64,000 nucleotides of DNA, taken from Anianabacter salinae. GTDB lineage: Bacteria; Pseudomonadota; Alphaproteobacteria; Rhodobacterales; Rhodobacteraceae. The position numbers and the translations under genes are program-made. This document shows positions 27,573-34,993 of this stretch, piece after piece. How positions within the stretch are numbered: position 1 is the stretch's first letter; each line of letters begins with the position of its first letter. The notes below the pieces were generated by a model that saw nothing but the letters and a program-made list of their open reading frames with translations, did no database searches and was not told where the DNA came from. The stretch is from the NCBI RefSeq assembly GCF_019061145.1, contig NZ_JAHQZS010000001.1, positions 620,001 to 684,000 of the forward strand. Direction: 5' to 3'.

Positions 27573-28319
27573 TCATCTGCGCCGGTCGATGGTCGGAACC
27601 GAACTGCGCTGGAACTTGTACTTCGCCTCGGGGTGGTCGGGATGGCCGTGCGTCCGCGTCCAGAAGGCGGTGCCGCCCTTGCGCAGGAAGGTCGGGATCA
27701 TGAACAGGAAACCGATCAGGAATCCGCCCGCGTGCGCCCAGTAGGCGACCCCGCCCATATCGGGGTCGGCGCCGACGCCGCTGAACACCTGAAGCGCGAA
27801 CCACAGGCCCAGCATGACCCAGGCGGGCACCGGGATGATCTTGAAGAACACGAACAATATGAACAGGATATCCACCCGAGCGCGCGGATAGAGCAGCAGG
27901 TAGCCGCCCATCACGCCCGCAATGGCGCCCGAGGCGCCCACCGTCGGGATCAGCGACAGCGGGGCGGCGGCCATCTGGATCAGGTCGGCACCGACGCCGC
28001 TGGCCAGGTAGAAGGCAAGGAACCCGGCGCGCCCAAGGTCTTCCTCCAGGTTGTCGCCGAAGATCCACAGGAACAGCATGTTGCCCGCCAGGTGCATGAA
28101 CCCGCCGTGCAGGAACAGTGATGTCACCAGCGTGTGATAGCCGTCGCCTGACGCGATGCGCGCAGGCACCATGCCCCAGGTCAGAAAGAACTGCTGCAAC
28201 GCGCGCGGATCGTCCATCAGCGGCAGATACAGCAGGAACACCACGACGTTGGTGGCGATCAGGGCATAGGTGACCCAAGGGGTCTGCGTCGACGGGTTAT
28301 GATCGCGGATCGGAAACAT
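27573..28319 (-). CDS. Rhomboid family intramembrane serine protease
   Basis: Polytopic membrane protease of 248 residues with six main hydrophobic segments. The catalytic Ser is S130 (GASGAIAG), paired with H196 (WAHAGGF). HGGFMHLAGN (71-80) supplies the oxyanion-region His and Asn. It cleaves transmembrane proteins within the inner membrane. The C-terminal tail is short and soluble. The ATG at 28319 lacks a good Shine-Dalgarno and lies inside a 9-bp inverted repeat (28305-28343), so translation may be limited. It follows putA by 30 bases on the same strand and may be read through from it. Confidence 0.93.
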   Translation of the reverse strand: MFPIRDHNPSTQTPWVTYALIATNVVVFLLYLPLMDDPRALQQFFLTWGMVPARIASGDGYHTLVTSLFLHGGFMHLAGNMLFLWIFGDNLEEDLGRAGFLAFYLASGVGADLIQMAAAPLSLIPTVGASGAIAGVMGGYLLLYPRARVDILFILFVFFKIIPVPAWVMLGLWFALQVFSGVGADPDMGGVAYWAHAGGFLIGFLFMIPTFLRKGGTAFWTRTHGHPDHPEAKYKFQRSSVPTIDRRR

Positions 28320-28343
28320 GCGCCAACAGTGTTCCCGATCCGC
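28305..28343 (-). promoter_or_regulatory. Inverted repeat enclosing the rhomboid start codon
   Basis: GCGGATCGG (28305-28313) and CCGATCCGC (28335-28343) are perfect complements and flank AAACATGC / GCGTTGG-type sequence containing the rhomboid ATG. In RNA read from putA this hairpin would sequester the start region; it could also serve as a weak putA terminator. No T-run is present. Confidence 0.45.
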
Positions 28344-28349
28344 AAAAGG

Positions 28350-31300
28350 TCAAGCGGAACCCGCCTTCGCCAGCAATTCGGCGTTCCCGCCGGACGCGGT
28401 GGTGTCAATGCACAGGTGCCGCTCCAGCAGCGCGTCGGCCTCGGTCGGCTGGCCGGTTATCAGCTGCCGGATCGCGCCATCGCGCTTGGCCAAGGCTTGC
28501 GTCAGGCTGCGTGCGGTGTCCGCGTCGCCCCACCAGATCGCGGCCGAGAAGCCGCCAAGCGTGATGAGCGCCTGCGCCTCCAGCCCTGCCGCCTCGAGCG
28601 CGCGTCCGCCAAGCGCCTCGACCGCCTGCCGCTGCGCCCGCGCGGTGTCCGGACCGGGGCCAAGGCAGAGGATCGGCAGTCGCGCCAGCCGCGTCAGGCG
28701 GTTCGATTCACCCGTCGGCCCTGGCAGGTCCACGACATCGCGCACCGCGCCGTCACCCGCTGCCAGAAGCGCCTTCTGCACGGCGGTCTCGGTCGCGTCT
28801 CCGCCAGTGTCCTGCGCCGTGCCGGGATCGGGCCGGGTAAAGCGCGGAACGTAGAACGGGCCGCCCGCCTTGGGTCCGGTGCCCGACAACCCCTCGCCGC
28901 CGAACGGCTGGCTGCCGACGATGGCGCCGATCTGGTTGCGGTTCACATAGGTGTTGCCGACGCGAATACGGTCGGTGATGTGCTGCACCCGGTCGTCGAT
29001 CCGCGTGTGCAGGCCAAAGGTCAGCCCGTAGCCGCGCGCGTTGATCGCGTCGATCACCCGGTCGATCCGGGTCGCCTTGTAGGTGGCGATGTGCAGCACC
29101 GGGCCGAACACCTCGCGCTCCAGCTCTTCGATGCCCGAGACGCGGACCGCCACGGGGGCGATGAAATGACCGCCCTCGGGCGCGGTCAGTTCGTGCAGCA
29201 CCTTGCCCGATTTGCGCTTGGCCTCGACATAGGCAGCGATCTGGCCCTGCGCCTCGGCGTCGATCACCGGGCCGACATCGGTGGACACCTCCCACGGATC
29301 GCCGATGTGCAGCGCGTCCATCGCGCCGAACAGCATCGCCTGCACGGTATCCGCAACATCCTCTTGCACATAAAGGCAGCGCAGCGCCGAACAGCGTTGC
29401 CCCGCCGACTGGAAGCTGGAGGCGACAATGTCGCGCACCGCCTGTTCGGGCAGCGCGGTCGAATCGACGATCATCGCATTCAGCCCGCCGGTTTCCGCGA
29501 TCAGTGGCGTGCCGGGCGCCATATGATCGGCCATCGCGCGGCGGATCGCCAGCGCTGTTTCGGTGGAGCCGGTGAAGGCGACACCGTTCACCCGACCGTC
29601 CGATGTGAGTGCCGCGCCCACCGTTCCGCCGTCTCCCGGCAGGAACTGCAGCACGGCGCGCGGAACGCCCGCCTCGTGCAGCAGTTTCACAGCTTCATCC
29701 GCGATCACCGGCGTCTGTTCGGCGGGCTTGGCGATCACCGCGTTGCCTGCCGCCAGCGCGCCTGCGATCTGGCCGGTGAAGATGGCCAGCGGGAAATTCC
29801 ACGGGCTGATGCAGACGACCGTGCCCAGCGGCGGCCGCGTCAGGGCCAGTGCCTGCGCCGCGTAGTAGCGCAGGAAATCGACCGCCTCGCGCAATTCGCC
29901 CACCGCGTCGGGGATGGACTTGCCCGCCTCGCGCGACGCGATGGCGAACAGCTTGCCGAAATTCTGCTCATAGAGGTCGGCGGCGCGGTTCAGCACCTTC
30001 GCGCGCTCTTGCGCAGGCGCGTCCCAGACCTTTGCCGAGGCCAGCGCGGTTTCCACATCCGCGCTGCTCGCTTGCGTGACGCGGCCAACGGTGTCGCCCG
30101 GAACTGCGGGATTCATCGACGTCGCGGTATCGCCTCTCTGCACGGCTCCGTCGATCAGCGGCTCTGCGTCGAAGGTGGTCGAAGCCCAGTCGCCGCGCGC
30201 CTCATCGATGGCGGCGCGGGTCGGCCTGTGCGTCCAGTCCCAGCCCTTTGCGTTGGCGCGCTCGGGGCGGAACAGGTCTGGCCCCGGCTCGACCACGCGC
30301 CGCACCTTGGGCAGCGCGTCGAAGGGATCGGCGGCGATGATTTCGGGCGGCACGTCTTCGTCGACGATCTGGTTCACGAAGGATGAGTTCGCGCCGTTCT
30401 CCAGCAGACGGCGGACGAGGTAGGCCAGAAGGTCCTTGTGCGCGCCGACGGGGGCATAGATCCGGCAGCGCGTGGCGTTCTCTTCCATCAGGATGTCGTG
30501 CAGCCGCTCGCCCATGCCGTGCAGGCGCTGGAATTCGTAGACGGCAGGATCGGCGCCCATGTGCAGGATCGCTGCCGCCGTGTGGGCGTTGTGCGTGGCG
30601 AACTGCGGATAGATGCGATCCGTCATCGACAGCAGTTTGCGCGCATTTGCGATGTAGCTGATGTCGGTCGCGGGCTTTGTCGTGAACACCGGGAAGCCGT
30701 CCACGCCCATCACCTGCGCGCGCTTGATCTCGGTGTCCCAGTAGGCGCCCTTGACCAGCCGGACCATGAACCGCCGGTCCAGCCGCTCGCCCAGGGCGTT
30801 GATCCAGTCGATCACGTCGCCCGCGCGCTGCCCGTAAGCCTGCACCACGATGCCGAACCCGTCCCAGCCTGCAAGCCGTTCGTCCGCCACCACGCGCTCG
30901 ATCACGTCAAGCGATAGTGACAGCCGGTCCGCCTCTTCCGCATCCACGTTCAGGCCCATGTTCCGCTCGCGCGCCATCAGCGCGAGATCGAGGACGCGCG
31001 GCACAAGCTGTTCGATCACCGTATCCGCATGGGTGTCCTCGTAGCGCGGATGAAGCGCCGAGAACTTGACCGAGATGCCGGGGTTGTCGCGGCTTTTCTC
31101 ATGGGTGGCGGCCAGCCCAATGGCGCGGATCGCGTCTGCATAGGCCCGGTGATAGCGGTCGGCGTCGGCATGGGTGCGCGCCGCCTCGCCCAGCATGTCG
31201 TAGGAATAGGTGTAGCCGCGCGCCTCTTGCTTGGCGGCGCGGTCCATCGCCTTGCCGATGGTCTCGCCCAGCACGAACTGGCGGCCCATCTCGCGCATTG

Positions 31301-31790
31301 CTTGCCCGGTGGCGGCACGGATCACCGGCTCGCCCAGCCGTTTCATAGCGCTGCGCAGCGTGCCCGCAAGGCCGGGGCGCGGGTCTTCCAGCACGCGGCC
31401 CGTCAGCATCAGGCCCCAGGTCGAGGCGTTGACCAGCGAGGACGACGAATGCCCAAGGTGCTTGCCCCAGTCGGACGGCGCGATCTTGTCCTCGATCAGC
31501 GCGTCGATGGTCTCGGCATCGGGCACGCGCAGCAAGGCCTCGGCCAGGCACATCAGCGCGATGCCTTCCTCGGTGGACAGGCCGTATTCGGCAAGGAACA
31601 CCTCCATCAGGCCGGGGCGTCCGCTGGTGCGGATGCGGCGCACGAGACGCGCGCCTTCGGACGCGATCGCGGCACGGTCGGCGTCGCTTAGCGCGGCGGT
31701 GTGGATCAGACGGTCCAGAATGGTTCGTTCTTCGGCATACATGCCGGTATCGATCGCATCGCGCGGGGCCCGGTCTGCATCACGAGGCAT
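28350..31790 (-). CDS. putA: Bifunctional proline dehydrogenase / L-glutamate gamma-semialdehyde dehydrogenase
   Basis: PutA of 1146 residues, oxidising proline to glutamate in two steps with substrate channelling. The proline dehydrogenase barrel (about 150-450) has GLNVDAEEADRL, MVRLVKGAYWDTEIK and YEFQRLHGMGE. The aldehyde dehydrogenase part (about 520-990) has CISPWNFPLAIFTGQ, Glu766 (AETGG) and catalytic Cys800 (GQRCSALRC). About 150 further residues form the C-terminal domain of type B PutA. There is no N-terminal ribbon-helix-helix, so unlike E. coli PutA it does not repress itself; the divergent Lrp-type gene takes that role. AGGAG precedes the ATG at 31790. Confidence 0.97.
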   Translation of the reverse strand: MPRDADRAPRDAIDTGMYAEERTILDRLIHTAALSDADRAAIASEGARLVRRIRTSGRPGLMEVFLAEYGLSTEEGIALMCLAEALLRVPDAETIDALIEDKIAPSDWGKHLGHSSSSLVNASTWGLMLTGRVLEDPRPGLAGTLRSAMKRLGEPVIRAATGQAMREMGRQFVLGETIGKAMDRAAKQEARGYTYSYDMLGEAARTHADADRYHRAYADAIRAIGLAATHEKSRDNPGISVKFSALHPRYEDTHADTVIEQLVPRVLDLALMARERNMGLNVDAEEADRLSLSLDVIERVVADERLAGWDGFGIVVQAYGQRAGDVIDWINALGERLDRRFMVRLVKGAYWDTEIKRAQVMGVDGFPVFTTKPATDISYIANARKLLSMTDRIYPQFATHNAHTAAAILHMGADPAVYEFQRLHGMGERLHDILMEENATRCRIYAPVGAHKDLLAYLVRRLLENGANSSFVNQIVDEDVPPEIIAADPFDALPKVRRVVEPGPDLFRPERANAKGWDWTHRPTRAAIDEARGDWASTTFDAEPLIDGAVQRGDTATSMNPAVPGDTVGRVTQASSADVETALASAKVWDAPAQERAKVLNRAADLYEQNFGKLFAIASREAGKSIPDAVGELREAVDFLRYYAAQALALTRPPLGTVVCISPWNFPLAIFTGQIAGALAAGNAVIAKPAEQTPVIADEAVKLLHEAGVPRAVLQFLPGDGGTVGAALTSDGRVNGVAFTGSTETALAIRRAMADHMAPGTPLIAETGGLNAMIVDSTALPEQAVRDIVASSFQSAGQRCSALRCLYVQEDVADTVQAMLFGAMDALHIGDPWEVSTDVGPVIDAEAQGQIAAYVEAKRKSGKVLHELTAPEGGHFIAPVAVRVSGIEELEREVFGPVLHIATYKATRIDRVIDAINARGYGLTFGLHTRIDDRVQHITDRIRVGNTYVNRNQIGAIVGSQPFGGEGLSGTGPKAGGPFYVPRFTRPDPGTAQDTGGDATETAVQKALLAAGDGAVRDVVDLPGPTGESNRLTRLARLPILCLGPGPDTARAQRQAVEALGGRALEAAGLEAQALITLGGFSAAIWWGDADTARSLTQALAKRDGAIRQLITGQPTEADALLERHLCIDTTASGGNAELLAKAGSA

Positions 31791-31894
31791 GGCACTCTCC
31801 TGTCAATTCGGCGATGATAGCACTTGAATCTCGGGCAATTCGGCCGAATTTCCAGAAATGGCGGGCGTTCCACCTGAAAATCGAGAGAGACACG
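31791..31894. promoter_or_regulatory. putA-putR control region with 14-bp palindrome
   Basis: The 104-base divergent gap holds a perfect palindrome AATTCGGCCGAATT at 31837-31850 and a half copy AATTCGGCG at 31805-31813. An Lrp-type activator binding several spaced half-sites would fit such an arrangement, so these are the best candidate PutR sites. Confidence 0.55.
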
Positions 31895-32359
31895 ATGCAA
31901 TTGAACGAAGCCGATCTCGACTCCTTCGACCGCAAGATCCTGCGCATTCTCAGCACGCAAGGGCGCATCAGCGTGACCGATCTGGCGCGTGAAGTCGGGC
32001 TGTCGAAATCCCCCGTGCAGGCCAGGCTGAAGCGGCTCGAGCAGGACGGCGTCATCACCGGCTATCGCGCCATGCTCGACCCGATCCGTATGGGGCTGGA
32101 CCACGTCGCCTTTGTCGAGGTGCGGCTGTCGGACACGCGCGAGGGCGCGCTGACGGCGTTCAACGAAGAGGTGCGCAAGGTGCCCGAGATCGAACAGACG
32201 CACATGATCGCAGGCTCGTTCGACTATCTTCTGAAGGTGCGCACATCCAGCATGTCGGACTATCGCCGTGTCCTGGCTGAACGCATCTCGTCGCTGCCGC
32301 ATGTCTCGCATACCTCGACCTATGTGGCGATGGAGGCGGTCAAGGAAGACGGCATCTGA
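31895..32359 (+). CDS. putR: Lrp/AsnC family proline-utilisation activator
   Basis: Regulator of 154 residues with a helix-turn-helix (FDRKILRILSTQGRISVTDL, then AREVGLSKSPVQARLKRLE) and a C-terminal ligand domain (about 70-150; GSFDYLLKVRTSSMSDYRR). In alphaproteobacteria an Lrp-type PutR encoded divergently from putA activates it in the presence of proline; position and family agree here. The ATG at 31895 is preceded by a GA-rich site; an upstream start at 31814 would run through the palindromic control region and is rejected. Confidence 0.92.
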   Translation: MQLNEADLDSFDRKILRILSTQGRISVTDLAREVGLSKSPVQARLKRLEQDGVITGYRAMLDPIRMGLDHVAFVEVRLSDTREGALTAFNEEVRKVPEIEQTHMIAGSFDYLLKVRTSSMSDYRRVLAERISSLPHVSHTSTYVAMEAVKEDGI

Positions 32360-32406
32360 GTCGGGCGCCCGCACCGCCGCGTGCACGCTCAAGGCGCAAC
32401 TTCGTG

Positions 32407-32436
32407 GACAATTCAGGCAAAGGGCGCCGAATTGTC
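32407..32436. promoter_or_regulatory. 8-bp inverted repeat in the gap after putR
   Basis: GACAATTC (32407-32414) and GAATTGTC (32429-32436) with an inner GGC/GCC pair form a stable hairpin 48 bases beyond putR. No T-run follows. The 207-base gap up to 32567 has no other recognised element. It can be a putR 3' hairpin or an operator for the next gene; the AATTC half-sites recall those in the putA-putR gap. Confidence 0.4.
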
Positions 32437-32566
32437 GCCAAACGCGCCGCCGAAGACATGTTTCCGCCGCTATGTCTTGTGCCGTGCCGCAGTACCGCCG
32501 CATTGTGCCGCCGGGGGCCGCTGTCCCGCAGAGCATCGAAGGCCTGCGGGGAACGGGGCAAGTACG

Positions 32567-33379
32567 ATGATGACCTACGACATGATGCCGGGAACGCCCC
32601 GGCGGATTCGGCCGCTTGGGCGGTCCGCGCGTTCCGGCGCGCCCCGTCCTGACATCCCATGCTATGTGGTGGGTCCTCTATGCGGAGGTCTGGACCGTCT
32701 CGGCGGCCTGCTGGACACCATCGGCCAGGATATCGAGGCTTCGGGCCTCAATCGCTCGCGGATCGTGTTTCTTGGCGATTTGTCGGGCGGGGCGACCGCG
32801 CAGGATGTGATGCAGGCGCTCGCGGGCGCAGAGCAGGCCTCGGACGGCGAGATCGTCGTCCTGATGGGCGACCGCGAACGCGCGCTTCTCGACTTTCTGA
32901 AATCTCCGCCGGCGTTCGGGCCGGTCTGGCTTGCCCAGGGCGGGCGGGCCATGTTGTCGGCCTTTCGCATCTCTCTCGCGGCCGACATCACACCGGACGC
33001 GCTGTGGCGCGCGGCGGCGGAGCTGGCGGCGGCGCTCGGGCCGGACCTTGTGTCCTGGCTCGCGCGCCGTCCGCTGCTGTGGACCAGCGGCAACCTTGTC
33101 GCCGCACATGCCGCGCTCGACCCCGGCCTGCCGCTGCGGCTGCAATCGCCAGAGACCGTGCTGAACGGTCATGCGCGCTTTCACACCGTGCCGCGCACAG
33201 ACGGGCGCTGGGTGGTGCATGGACAGCCGGGGTCGGCGGGGTCGGTCCATCAACACGGACGCATTGCAGTTGGCGGCGGTCTCGAATCGCAAGGGCTGGT
33301 CTCGGCGGCGCGGATCGTCGCGGGCGATCCGGTCCGGTTCCTGTTCTCGCAGCACGAGGGGATGCGCGCGGCTTCGTGA
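32567..33379 (+). CDS. Calcineurin-like (PP2A-type) phosphatase homologue without metal ligands
   Basis: Protein of 270 residues whose order of segments follows bacterial Ser/Thr-type metallophosphatases, but with the metal-binding motifs lost. GDxHG appears as GPLCG (36-40), GDxxDRG as GDLSGGA (from 70), GNHE as GDRER (101-105), and the last GH as HGQ (218-220). The framework is kept: RIVFLGD, WLAQGGRAMLSAF, NLVAAHAALDPGLPL and RIAVGGGLESQGLVSA. It should therefore be a non-catalytic binding or regulatory protein. The ATG at 32567 (or 32570) is the first sensible start. It is followed 35 bases later by a TPR gene. The assignment rests on motif order, not on an alignment search. Confidence 0.7.
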   Translation: MMTYDMMPGTPRRIRPLGRSARSGAPRPDIPCYVVGPLCGGLDRLGGLLDTIGQDIEASGLNRSRIVFLGDLSGGATAQDVMQALAGAEQASDGEIVVLMGDRERALLDFLKSPPAFGPVWLAQGGRAMLSAFRISLAADITPDALWRAAAELAAALGPDLVSWLARRPLLWTSGNLVAAHAALDPGLPLRLQSPETVLNGHARFHTVPRTDGRWVVHGQPGSAGSVHQHGRIAVGGGLESQGLVSAARIVAGDPVRFLFSQHEGMRAAS

Positions 33380-33414
33380 CTTGACCGAGGCGGCGCGCCG
33401 GGCATCATCAGGCC

Positions 33415-33957
33415 ATGCGCGCGCTTATCGTTGCCCTGATCATGGCCCCGACCACCCTGCTGGCAGAGACCTGTCCGCAGGCCCCCGACCACGAGGCCGA
33501 AATGGCGGCGATCATCGCCCGGCTGCAGGCCGCCCCGACCGAAGGTGCGGCGCGCCCCGAGGTGAACCGCTTGTGGGAGATCTGGACGGATGCGCCCGAC
33601 GCCGCCGCGCAAGAGATGCTGGACCGCGGGATGCGCGCCCGGTCGTCCTATGACTGGGATGGCGCGCGCGCGGCCTTTGACGAGCTGACGGCCTACTGTC
33701 CCGACTATCCCGAAGGCTACAACCAGCGCGCCTTTGTCGACTTTCTGCGCGGAAACTACGGCGCCGCGCTGGAGGATCTGGAGCGCACGCTCGAGCGTGA
33801 CCCCGACCATATCGCGGCCATGTCGGGCCTTGCGCTAACGCTTCTGCGGCTTGGCCGCGACGAGGCCGGGCAGGCCGCCCTGCGCTCCGCGCTGAAGCTG
33901 AACCCCTGGCTGCCCGAGCGCGGATTGCTCGTCGAGCCACCCGGCAAGGACATCTGA
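33415..33957 (+). CDS. Periplasmic tetratricopeptide-repeat protein
   Basis: Protein of 180 residues with a cleavable signal peptide (MRALIVALIMAPTTLLAE, cleavage near residue 17). At least two TPR units follow in the C-terminal half (about 85-155): ARAAFDELTAYCPDYPEGYN, then FLRGNYGAALEDLERTLERD and MSGLALTLLRLGRDEAGQAA. The two Cys (residues 20 and 94) could be disulfide-bonded in the periplasm. TPR proteins of this size serve as scaffolds; no partner is evident. It ends 53 bases before the tRNA fragment. Confidence 0.82.
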   Translation: MRALIVALIMAPTTLLAETCPQAPDHEAEMAAIIARLQAAPTEGAARPEVNRLWEIWTDAPDAAAQEMLDRGMRARSSYDWDGARAAFDELTAYCPDYPEGYNQRAFVDFLRGNYGAALEDLERTLERDPDHIAAMSGLALTLLRLGRDEAGQAALRSALKLNPWLPERGLLVEPPGKDI

Positions 33958-34010
33958 TCCGGCAATCGGCGTGGACGCCGCGTGCGCTGTCGCCTAAACG
34001 CTGGTGCCGG

Positions 34011-34050
34011 GCCCGCGTGGTGGAATGGTAGACACAGGGGACTTAAAATC
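34011..34050 (+). pseudogene. 5' part of a disrupted tRNA-Leu(UAA) gene
   Basis: Nucleotides 1-40 of a tRNA-Leu: acceptor strand GCCCGCG, D-arm, and anticodon loop CTTAAAA with anticodon TAA. After the anticodon loop and two stem bases (TC) the sequence becomes unrelated. Its missing 3' part is found at 34983-35037, where CGCGGGC pairs perfectly with this acceptor strand, proving that both pieces were one gene. Confidence 0.9.
34040..34050 (+). repeat. Left 11-bp direct repeat (attL-like core)
   Basis: GACTTAAAATC, repeated exactly at 34983-34993. It corresponds to tRNA positions 30-40: the whole anticodon loop plus two base pairs of the stem. Tyrosine recombinases are known to use anticodon loops as crossover sites. 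Confidence 0.75.
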
Positions 34051-34301
34051 ATCTGTAAGTTGTGGATAGTTTTTCATTGGAATATCAATATCTTAGACGG
34101 TTGATTTTTGTCTGTGCCATCTATATCCGGTATTGAGAACGTTCCGATACCGAACCCTCCGATTTTTCCAACGTTACCAATACGTTGCGGACCGTAAAGG
34201 AGTAGGCTCAAAAAAACCAAGAAAAAAAATCCCTTGGATTGACAGCTCACTTACCCACATGAATTCAGGCTCTAGTTGATTCTTAGGATCATTTATCTGA
34301 C
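34051..34301. other. Non-coding left arm of the insert with two small dyads
   Basis: No ORF. Inverted repeats CGGTAT (34128-34133)/ATACCG (34147-34152) around AACGTT, and CAACGT (34169-34174)/ACGTTG (34182-34187). Both contain ACGTT. Oligo-A runs occur at 34210-34228. Such dyads could be recombinase arm sites or operators. Confidence 0.45.
34239..34267 (+). promoter_or_regulatory. Possible promoter of the inserted tRNA
   Basis: A consensus -35 TTGACA lies at 34239-34244, 58 bases before the tRNA. The -10 at the right distance is poor (AATTCA, 34262-34267); a TAGGAT at 34284-34289 is better but badly spaced. Only the -35 is convincing. Confidence 0.35.
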
Positions 34302-34388
34302 GCGGACGTGGTGGAATGGTAGACACATGGGACTTAAACTCCCTGGCCTGTTATTGGCGTGCGGGTTCGAGTCCCGCCGTCCGCACCA
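34302..34388 (+). tRNA. tRNA-Leu (anticodon UAA), complete, inside the insert
   Basis: 87 nucleotides including an encoded CCA. Acceptor GCGGACG/CGTCCGC, D-arm GTG/CAC, anticodon stem TGGGA/TCCCT with loop CTTAAAC, variable arm GCC-TGTTATT-GGC, T-arm GCGGG/CCCGC with TTCGAGT. The anticodon TAA and discriminator A73 mark leucine. It differs from the disrupted resident gene in the acceptor, variable and T stems, so it is not a recent duplicate. Position 27-43 is T/T, a mismatch, and position 38 is C instead of A. If the resident copy is the only other tRNA-Leu(UAA), this gene is essential. Confidence 0.95.
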
Positions 34389-34400
34389 GAAGTGGATTAA

Positions 34401-34913
34401 ATGAGTCGAATAATTTGTAGTGCATTGCCGACCGAATTCCTTCGGAACCTAGGTGAGTACGTTGCAAGCTGTGCCCACATAGAGTGGGCGGCTTGGCTTT
34501 TGTGCCTTGAACTCAAAGGTCTTGATCCACACGACAAGGACCAATTCGACAAGACGAGACCCCTCCTTAAGAAGCCTGGAATAGACGGGAAGCTGTCCGA
34601 TCTGAAGAACGCGGCCTCGACCGCCCCACACGAAATCCAAGGTCGCATTCGTGAAGTCTGCAAAAGAATAGAGGCGGGAACTGAAAATCGCCATATGGCT
34701 ATTCATGGTGCTTGGCAGGTCGGCAATCTCGGTGACATGAGCGTGACATTCTTCAAGAATTTCGGAGATAGCAAGCAAGCTGACTGGAGAGATCACAGCC
34801 AAACCATCGACGCCGACTACATCGCATTCGCTCTTAATGACGCGAACGAAATTCTGGTCGAAGTATACGGCATCAGAGAGGCCGTGTCCGAATGGAAGAA
34901 AACTGTGCCATAG
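34401..34913 (+). CDS. Unknown protein of the tRNA insert with HEPN-like R-x4-H motif (170 aa)
   Basis: I do not recognise a named family. The protein is soluble and mostly helical by composition, with no signal peptide. The segment ENRHMAIHGAW contains R97-H98-x3-H102, matching the R-x(4-6)-H motif of HEPN RNases, in which the residue after Arg is N, D or H. Helical flanks (HIEWAAWLLCLELKG; GRIREVCKRIEAG) would fit the HEPN four-helix fold. The ATG at 34401 comes 12 bases after the tRNA CCA, so the mRNA probably arises by processing of a tRNA-mRNA transcript. Codon use is much less G/C-rich than in the chromosome, consistent with transfer. A defence or toxin role is inference. Confidence 0.7.
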   Translation: MSRIICSALPTEFLRNLGEYVASCAHIEWAAWLLCLELKGLDPHDKDQFDKTRPLLKKPGIDGKLSDLKNAASTAPHEIQGRIREVCKRIEAGTENRHMAIHGAWQVGNLGDMSVTFFKNFGDSKQADWRDHSQTIDADYIAFALNDANEILVEVYGIREAVSEWKKTVP

Positions 34914-34982
34914 CTTGTGCCACGCTGTGACATTGTGACATCCTTAGCTAATAGAAAACAAAGACTTAAGGGTGTGTTGGCC

Positions 34983-34993
34983 GACTTAAAATC
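34983..34993 (+). repeat. Right 11-bp direct repeat (attR-like core)
   Basis: GACTTAAAATC, identical to 34040-34050; here it is followed by the genuine remainder of the resident tRNA (CCTAGCCG...). Confidence 0.75.

Larger units (their letters stand above)
34051..34993. mobile_element. 943-bp AT-rich insert in the anticodon loop of tRNA-Leu(UAA), carrying a replacement tRNA
   Basis: Sequence between the two tRNA halves, counting one copy of the 11-bp repeat. It is visibly poorer in G+C than both flanks. Contents: a 251-base non-coding left arm, a complete second tRNA-Leu(UAA), one 170-codon ORF, and about 70 bases of right end with a tandem TGTGACAT repeat and a partial core GACTTAAG at 34963-34970. 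Neither integrase nor transposase is present. It is therefore either the remnant of a larger integrative element or a non-autonomous one moved by a recombinase encoded elsewhere. The carried tRNA would compensate for the disrupted one. Confidence 0.75.

Noticed and set aside
34011-34388. The 5' fragment at 34011 joining with the 3' part of the inserted tRNA to make a hybrid
   Set aside because: GCCCGCG does not pair with CGTCCGC; only the fragment at 34983-35037 complements it, and the inserted tRNA is complete by itself.
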